The notes beneath the pieces are model-generated. The model saw only the letters and a list, made by a program, of their open reading frames with translations. It was not told the DNA's origin and did not search any database. A DNA stretch of 10,614 nt from NCBI GenBank assembly GCA_014860175.1, contig JACZKF010000042.1:1-10614 (forward strand). The letters run 5' to 3'. The translations under genes were made by a program, and so were the position numbers. The stretch comes from Desulfuromonadales bacterium. Its GTDB lineage: Bacteria; Desulfobacterota; Desulfuromonadia; Desulfuromonadales; JACZKF01. Below are positions 6,818-10,614 of this stretch, in pieces (positions within the stretch are counted from its first letter, which is position 1; each line of letters starts with the position of its first letter).

Positions 6818-6853
6818 ACAAACAGACGGCGAGGCTCATGGGGAGCCTCGCCG
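6818..6853 (-). terminator. Intrinsic terminator after the zinc-ribbon miniprotein gene
   Basis: A perfect 11-bp GC-rich stem, CGGCGAGGCTC (6827-6837) with GAGCCTCGCCG (6843-6853), and a 5-base loop. On the minus strand the stem is followed by TCTGTTTGT (6818-6826). It begins about 20 bases after the miniprotein stop codon. It probably ends, fully or partly, the transcript of the second transporter, the PAS gene and the miniprotein. Confidence 0.7.
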
Positions 6854-6873
6854 CAGGAGAGAGCGAGGTCGGC

Positions 6874-7023
6874 TCAGCCGACTTCGTCGTAGGTGCAGGT
6901 GAGCAGATCGTCTTCGTTGAGGCGGGAGCAGTCGGGGCAGACCAGTTGCCCGTCATCTTCACGCAGCAGAAGTTCTTCCTCGGGGTAGAGCATGCAGCAG
7001 TCGCTGCAACGCTTGTCGCTCAT
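6874..7023 (-). CDS. 49-residue cysteine-rich zinc-ribbon-like protein
   Basis: A small acidic protein with six cysteines. Cys6 and Cys9 (CSDCC, with Cys10) and Cys29 and Cys32 (CPDC) make a CX2C-X19-CX2C arrangement typical of a zinc ribbon or rubredoxin-like knuckle. Cys43 is extra. Many Glu/Asp residues make it strongly acidic. No known family is recognised with confidence, and function is unknown. The start ATG at 7023 is chosen because GGAGGT (7031-7036) lies seven bases upstream; the in-frame ATG at 7029 would leave only one base. It sits 70 bases after the PAS gene and directly before a terminator. This suggests a role tied to nitrate respiration, such as metal or redox sensing or assembly help, but that is an inference from position only. 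Confidence 0.78.
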   Translation of the reverse strand: MSDKRCSDCCMLYPEEELLLREDDGQLVCPDCSRLNEDDLLTCTYDEVG

Positions 7024-7093
7024 GATCATCACCTCCAAGCTTACCTTCCTGGTCTTAATTTTACTGCAGAAAGGTCCGCTCCGCCAGGGGTGA

Positions 7094-7519
7094 CTAGCTT
7101 GCCGCCGGCGCCAGGGCCGCCAATTTATCCTTGAGCTCCTTTTCCTTTTGCCGGCGGGCGGAGACGTCGCGCATGACGGCGGCCACCCCGAGCAGCTCCC
7201 CCTGATCATCGCGCAGCATGACGATGGAGAACTCACTGGAGATCTGCCCCCCATCCCGGGTCAGGGCCGGCACACAGAGAAGCTCACGGCCGTATTGACT
7301 GGCGCCGCCGGCCATCACCCGCGCATACCCTTCCCAGTGGCGCCCCCGCAGCCGCTCGGGGATGATCAGGTCAAGGGAGCGTCCCAACGCCTGTTCAGCC
7401 GGGTAGCCGAACATCGCTTCCGCACCGGCGTTCCAGAGGCGAATGACCCCCTCACGGTCGGCAAAGAGAATCGCTTCCGGCGCCTGCTTCAAAATATCGC
7501 GGTAGATCTGGTTTTCCAT
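7094..7519 (-). CDS. Single PAS-domain protein
   Basis: A 141-residue soluble protein consisting of one PAS/PAC domain (about 3-120) and a short charged C-terminal helix (121-136), with no kinase, GGDEF, HTH or other output domain. The PAS-typical ILFADREGVIRLWNAGAEAMFGY stretch spans 17-39, and the IIPERLRGRHW region at 52-62 contains His61. Standalone PAS proteins of this layout occur in many Proteobacteria. Whether this one binds haem, flavin or nothing cannot be told from the sequence. The start ATG at 7519 has AAGGAG about six bases upstream. It begins 30 bases after the stop of the second transporter, so it is probably in the same operon and hence under the FNR-type promoter. It may sense redox state, oxygen or nitrogen oxides and signal by protein contact, which is inferred. 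Confidence 0.85.
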   Translation of the reverse strand: MENQIYRDILKQAPEAILFADREGVIRLWNAGAEAMFGYPAEQALGRSLDLIIPERLRGRHWEGYARVMAGGASQYGRELLCVPALTRDGGQISSEFSIVMLRDDQGELLGVAAVMRDVSARRQKEKELKDKLAALAPAAS

Positions 7520-7549
7520 GGTCTGCTCCTTGATGACGGTCTCAGGGTT

Positions 7550-8887
7550 TCAGAGGCTGCTTCTGCCGGGATAGGGGATTCCCCCCGGCACCGTTTCCGA
7601 CCCCTTTTCTCCGGCCCGGGCTTCCGCTTCGGCGGCCTCGGTGCCGGTGGAGGCGATCAGCTTGAGGTTTTTCACCCCGCGGACCTCGGAGGAATACATC
7701 CAGATCAGCGACCAGCAGGTGATGGCGAACAGCAACATGAAGATGCTGCTGTTGACGCTGGTAAGGTCGACCAGAGCGCCGAACAGGATCGGGAAGAGAA
7801 AGCCGCCGAGCCCCCCCATCAGGCCGACGATCCCCGAGATGACGCCGATATTGTGCGGGTACTCGTCTCCGATGTACTTGAAGACCGAGGCTTTGCCGAA
7901 CCCCCAGGCGATGCCGACCACAAACAGCAAGGCGGTGAACAGCCAGACGTTGAGGCCGAGACTGACGGTTTTCTCGCCGCCGAGGGTCCGGATCACCAAC
8001 TGGGTCGGCGGCAGGGCCAGCAGCAGCAGACAGACGCAGGAGGCCCACATCACCCACCAGGTGACGGTATGGGCGCCGAAGCGGTCGGACAGCCACCCTC
8101 CCAAGGCGCGGATCACCCCCGAGGGAAGGACGAAAATGGCGGCGATCAGGGCGGCGGTGCGGATGTCGAAGCCGTATTCGCTGATGTAGTACTTGGTCAT
8201 CCAGAGGGAGAGGGCGACGTAACCGCCGAAGACGATGGAGTAGTACTGGCAGTATTTCCAGACCCGGACGTCCTTGAGGGCGGCCAGCTGGTTGCGGAAA
8301 GTGACCTGACCGCCGACCTTGTGGTGCGGTTCCGAGTAGGTGAAAAGCCAGAACAGGGCCACCGTCACCGTCATCACCACGGCGTAGACTTTGGGAACCG
8401 CCTGCCAGCCATAGGCAATCACCAGGCTGGGGGCGACGAATTTGGTGACCGCCGCCCCGGCGTTGCCGGCGCCGAAGATCCCCATGGCAAACCCCTTGCG
8501 CTCGGGGCTGAACCAGCGGCCGGTATAGGCGATGCCGACCGAGAACGACCCCCCCGCCACCCCGACGAACAGCCCGAGGACGAGGAACTGCCAGTACTGG
8601 GTGGCGGCGCTGATCAGGTAGATGGGGAGGATGGTGGCCAGCATCAGGACGGTGAAGACGATGCGGCCGCCGTATCTGTCGGTCCACATCCCGAGGGGGA
8701 GACGGATCAGGGAACCGGTGAGAATGGGGGTGGCCGCCAGCAGTCCGAACTGGGTGTCGGTGAGTTGCAGCCCGGTCTTGATCGGGATGCCGATGATCGA
8801 GAACATCACCCACACCGCGAAACAGGTGGTGAAGGCGAGAGTGCTCATGCTGAGGACCGAAACCTGTTTCTGCGTCTGCGTGGCCAT
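7550..8887 (-). CDS. narK: NarK/NasA-family nitrate transporter (second copy)
   Basis: A 445-residue major-facilitator protein of the nitrate/nitrite porter family, about 12 membrane helices. Family marks are visible: Arg62 in SLIRLPLG (helix 2) and Arg260 in VIRALGGW, the pair that binds nitrate in E. coli NarK; nitrate signature 1 near GAGNAGAAVTKFVAP (139-153); and signature 2 near GFGKASVFKYIG (329-340). A polar Ala/Glu-rich tail follows the last helix (410-445). Its sequence resembles NarK1/NasA-type nitrate-proton symporters more than E. coli NarK, but direction of transport is an inference. I place the start at ATG 8887, with AGGAGG six bases upstream. The frame stays open to 8983, but that part begins at TTG without a ribosome-binding site and lies within the predicted leader. 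A FNR-type promoter precedes it, and the PAS gene follows 30 bases after its stop. Confidence 0.92.
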   Translation of the reverse strand: MATQTQKQVSVLSMSTLAFTTCFAVWVMFSIIGIPIKTGLQLTDTQFGLLAATPILTGSLIRLPLGMWTDRYGGRIVFTVLMLATILPIYLISAATQYWQFLVLGLFVGVAGGSFSVGIAYTGRWFSPERKGFAMGIFGAGNAGAAVTKFVAPSLVIAYGWQAVPKVYAVVMTVTVALFWLFTYSEPHHKVGGQVTFRNQLAALKDVRVWKYCQYYSIVFGGYVALSLWMTKYYISEYGFDIRTAALIAAIFVLPSGVIRALGGWLSDRFGAHTVTWWVMWASCVCLLLLALPPTQLVIRTLGGEKTVSLGLNVWLFTALLFVVGIAWGFGKASVFKYIGDEYPHNIGVISGIVGLMGGLGGFLFPILFGALVDLTSVNSSIFMLLFAITCWSLIWMYSSEVRGVKNLKLIASTGTEAAEAEARAGEKGSETVPGGIPYPGRSSL

Positions 8888-9000
8888 TGTCGACCTCCTT
8901 TTCGCCTTGGCGCCCCTGGCGCTAGCTGACGGGCCCTTCCGCATCGGCGACCTGTTTCGCCGTGGCATTCGACAAAAAAACAATGTCTCAGGATGGCCCG

Positions 9001-9042
9001 ACTATAGCCCAGCTGCCGAGCGGATTCCTTGACTCAGATCAA
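9001..9042 (-). promoter_or_regulatory. FNR/CRP-type class II promoter for the second transporter operon
   Basis: On the minus strand TTGATCTGAGTCAA (9029-9042) matches the FNR consensus TTGAT-N4-ATCAA with a single mismatch. A TATAGT -10 hexamer lies at 9001-9006. With that hexamer ending at -7, the centre of the box falls at exactly -41.5, the class II activator position, and the predicted transcript start is near 8994. The -35 hexamer at 9024-9029 is poor (AGGAAT), as usual for activator-dependent promoters. The leader is about 107 bases long and carries no gene. The regulator could be FNR, Dnr/NarR or another CRP-family protein; the box alone does not say which. Confidence 0.75.
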
Positions 9043-9047
9043 ATCAG

Positions 9048-9077
9048 CAGAAAGCCCCCTGGAGAGGGGGCTTTCTG
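9048..9077 (-). terminator. Hairpin terminator between the two transporter genes
   Basis: A perfect 13-bp stem, CAGAAAGCCCCCT with AGGGGGCTTTCTG (9048-9060 and 9065-9077), and a 4-base loop. The minus-strand descending arm ends in CTTTCTG, so the U-tract is partly inside the stem. It lies five bases from the FNR-type box, insulating the second transporter operon from transcription of the first. Confidence 0.6.
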
Positions 9078-9090
9078 GGTAACTCTCTCA

Positions 9091-9210
9091 GGCTGATCAA
9101 AAATGCCCAGATGCAAGGCGGACAAAATCCTGAGAAATAAGGCGTACCTGGAAGGTACGCCGTTGACGAAGGATGAGGACAACGCCGCAGATGGGCGTTT
9201 TTCATCAGCC
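9091..9210. repeat. 120-bp palindromic intergenic repeat
   Basis: The block begins GGCTGAT (9091-9097) and ends ATCAGCC (9204-9210), which are exact complements. Within it, AAAAATGCCCAGATGC on the left pairs imperfectly with GCAGATGGGCGTTTTT on the right. At the centre is a perfect 9-bp stem with a 3-base loop (9141-9161, GGCGTACCT/AGGTACGCC). It starts three bases after the stop codon of the first transporter. From memory, similar elements with GAAAAACGCCCATCTGC arms are dispersed in deltaproteobacterial genomes. That is recollection only. No coding content or transposase is present, so it resembles a REP/MITE-like non-autonomous repeat. Confidence 0.7.
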
Positions 9211-9213
9211 CTG

Positions 9214-10599
9214 CTAGCAAGGCATCTCGGCGTTGCGACGGGAGTAATACCACCAGGTCATGACGATACAGCTCAGGTAAAAGACGATAAAGCCGTAGAG
9301 GGCCGCTTCCGGACCGCCGGTCAAGGTGATGGAGGTGCCGAACCCTTTGGGGATGAAAAAGGCGCCGTAGGCGGCAAAGGCGGAGCTGAAACCGAGAACC
9401 GCCGCCGACTCCTTGGCCGCATCCTTCAGCGCCTGGGCCTGGCGTACGTCCCCTTCGTCGGCATCGAGGCAGCCGTGCTGGGTCAGGAAAATGATCGGGA
9501 TCATGCGGAAGGTCGAGCCGTTGCCGACGCCGGTGGTGGCAAACAGGATAATGAACATGGCGAGAAAGCCCCAGAAGTTGCCGCCGACGCCCCCCTCGGG
9601 CAAAAAGGCGAGAACGCCGAAGACCGCCGCCGCCATGACGATGAAGTTCCAGAAGGTGACCCGGGCGCCGCCGAGCTTGTCGGCCAGCCAGCCGCCGACC
9701 GGGCGGATCAGAGCGCCGACCAGAGGGCCGAGGAAGGCGTATTTGGTCGGATCGATGGCTGGGAACTGCCCCTTGATCAGCAACGGCAGACCGGCCGAGT
9801 AGCCGATGAAAGAGCCGAAGGTCCCGAGGTAGAGCCAGCACATCAACCAGTTGTGCTTGCGGCGGAAGATCACCGACTGCTCCTTGAAGGACGACTTGGC
9901 GCTGGCGATGTCATGCATCCCGAACCAGGCGGCGATGGTCGCCAGGACGATGGCCGGCACCCAGATGAAGCCGGCATTCTGCAGCCACAGCTGGCGGGTC
10001 GCCTCCCCTTTGACCCAGGTCTGCGGCTCCCCACCGAGGGCGCCGAAGACCCCGGCGGCGATCACCACCGGCACCAGAAACTGCATCGCGCTCACCCCCA
10101 GGTTGCCGAGGCCGGCGTTGAGGCCGAGGGCCGTCCCTTTCTGGGCTTTGGGGAAGAAGAAGCTGATGTTGGACATCGAGGAGGCGAAATTGCCCCCACC
10201 GAAACCGCACAGCAGGGCGAGCACCAGCATCACCCCGTAGGGGGTGGCGGAGTTCTGCACGGCGAAGCCGATCCCGACCGCCGGCAGCAGCAGCGAGGCG
10301 GTGGAGATGGTGGTCCAGAGACGGCCGCCGAAGATCGGCACCATGAAGGAGTAGAAGATGCGCAGCGTCGCCCCGGAGAGGCCGGGGAGAGCGGCCAGCC
10401 AGAAGAGCTGGTTGGTGCTGTAGGGGAAGCCGAGATTGGGGAGGTTCACCACCACCACGCTCCAGACCATCCAGACGGCAAAGGCGAGAAAGAGGGCGGG
10501 GATGGAGATCCACAGGTTGCGGGTGGCGATCGCCTTGCCGGTCGAGTCCCAGAAGGTCTGGTCTTCGGGTTTCCATTCGGTGAGTACGCGGGTGGCCAT
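9214..10599 (-). CDS. narK: NarK/NarU-type nitrate/nitrite transporter (first copy)
   Basis: A 461-residue major-facilitator nitrate/nitrite porter with about 12 membrane helices, beginning near residue 30 after a soluble N-terminus. The two substrate-binding arginines of E. coli NarK correspond to Arg80 (ATLRIFYSF) and Arg299 (ALIRPVGGW). Nitrate signature 1 is GLGNLGVSAMQFLVP (163-177). Signature 2 is GVGNGSTFRMIP (357-368). Two larger soluble loops occur at about 188-205 and 373-398. The sequence looks like E. coli NarK/NarU and NarK2-type exchangers, so nitrate/nitrite exchange is the likeliest role (inferred). The start ATG at 10599 has AAGGAGG six bases upstream, and the window ends just beyond it, so its own promoter is not visible. 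It is followed by the palindromic repeat, the terminator hairpin and the promoter of the second transporter. Confidence 0.93.
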   Translation of the reverse strand: MATRVLTEWKPEDQTFWDSTGKAIATRNLWISIPALFLAFAVWMVWSVVVVNLPNLGFPYSTNQLFWLAALPGLSGATLRIFYSFMVPIFGGRLWTTISTASLLLPAVGIGFAVQNSATPYGVMLVLALLCGFGGGNFASSMSNISFFFPKAQKGTALGLNAGLGNLGVSAMQFLVPVVIAAGVFGALGGEPQTWVKGEATRQLWLQNAGFIWVPAIVLATIAAWFGMHDIASAKSSFKEQSVIFRRKHNWLMCWLYLGTFGSFIGYSAGLPLLIKGQFPAIDPTKYAFLGPLVGALIRPVGGWLADKLGGARVTFWNFIVMAAAVFGVLAFLPEGGVGGNFWGFLAMFIILFATTGVGNGSTFRMIPIIFLTQHGCLDADEGDVRQAQALKDAAKESAAVLGFSSAFAAYGAFFIPKGFGTSITLTGGPEAALYGFIVFYLSCIVMTWWYYSRRNAEMPC

Positions 10600-10614
10600 G
10601 GTGAGCCTCCTTTC

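Noticed and set aside
6743..6820. Sigma-54 or FNR-type promoter before the nitrite reductase
   Set aside because: TGGC and TTGC words occur but not with the -24/-12 spacing, and no TTGAT-N4-ATCAA-like site is present.
5450..6892. 480-residue open frame on the plus strand opposite the cytochrome gene
   Set aside because: Shadow frame; the opposite strand carries eight ordered haem motifs and a signal peptide.
7148..8929. 593-residue open frame on the plus strand opposite the transporter and PAS genes
   Set aside because: The composition is Gly/Asp/His/Gln-rich and repetitive, typical of the complement of a membrane-protein gene. The minus strand encodes clear NarK and PAS proteins.
8888..8983. 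N-terminal extension of the second transporter to TTG at 8983
   Set aside because: There is no ribosome-binding site before it and its start would be within about 12 bases of the predicted transcript start. ATG 8887 has a well-placed AGGAGG and matches the usual NarK N-terminus.

Overview
The window looks like a piece of a moderately high-GC chromosome from an anaerobically respiring bacterium, most likely Desulfuromonadales/Geobacterales (Geobacter/Desulfuromonas relatives). This assignment is an inference from three things: a multihaem octahaem nitrite reductase, a tandem pair of NarK transporters, and intergenic repeats that look like ones I recall from that group. No search was possible. 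All nine genes I can support lie on the minus strand, so transcription runs from high to low coordinates.

Right part (about 5.1-10.6 kb): a nitrate/nitrite module. In transcription order it holds a NarK/NarU-like nitrate-nitrite transporter (10599-9214), a second NarK/NasA-like transporter (8887-7550), a single-PAS-domain protein (7519-7094), a 49-residue zinc-ribbon-like miniprotein (7023-6874) and a periplasmic octahaem ammonia-forming nitrite reductase (6742-5108). The reductase has seven CXXCH motifs plus the catalytic CXXCK, and keeps the active-site residues of the Thioalkalivibrio (TvNiR) family. A 326-base gap separates the two transporters. It holds a 120-bp palindromic repeat abutting the first stop codon, a strong terminator hairpin, and an FNR/CRP-type box centred exactly at -41.5 from a TATAGT -10 element. 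The second transporter, PAS gene and miniprotein thus appear to form an oxygen- or nitrogen-oxide-controlled operon that ends at a hairpin at 6827-6853, with the reductase just beyond it. Together they would import nitrate and nitrite and reduce nitrite to ammonium (DNRA). Genes for the nitrate reductase itself are not in the window and might lie beyond the right edge.

Middle part (about 3.4-5.1 kb): two tandem DUF502 membrane proteins, clearly paralogous, behind a recognisable sigma-70-type promoter. They are followed by a 92-base block able to fold into a compact cloverleaf flanked by A7/T7.

Left part (1-3.3 kb): an acyl-CoA synthetase of the ACSF2-like branch, then an M24 (Xaa-Pro-type) metallopeptidase. 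Between them lies a perfect 20-bp palindrome that looks like an operator. The last 339 bases hold no credible gene. They carry a complex inverted-repeat element (about 1-277) and a short tandem heptamer repeat.

No tRNA, rRNA, CRISPR array, transposase or integrase was seen. The most informative observations are the positioned FNR-type site, the octahaem reductase with the Tyr-x-Cys signature, the uncharacterised PAS and miniprotein pair in a DNRA locus, and three structured non-coding elements.
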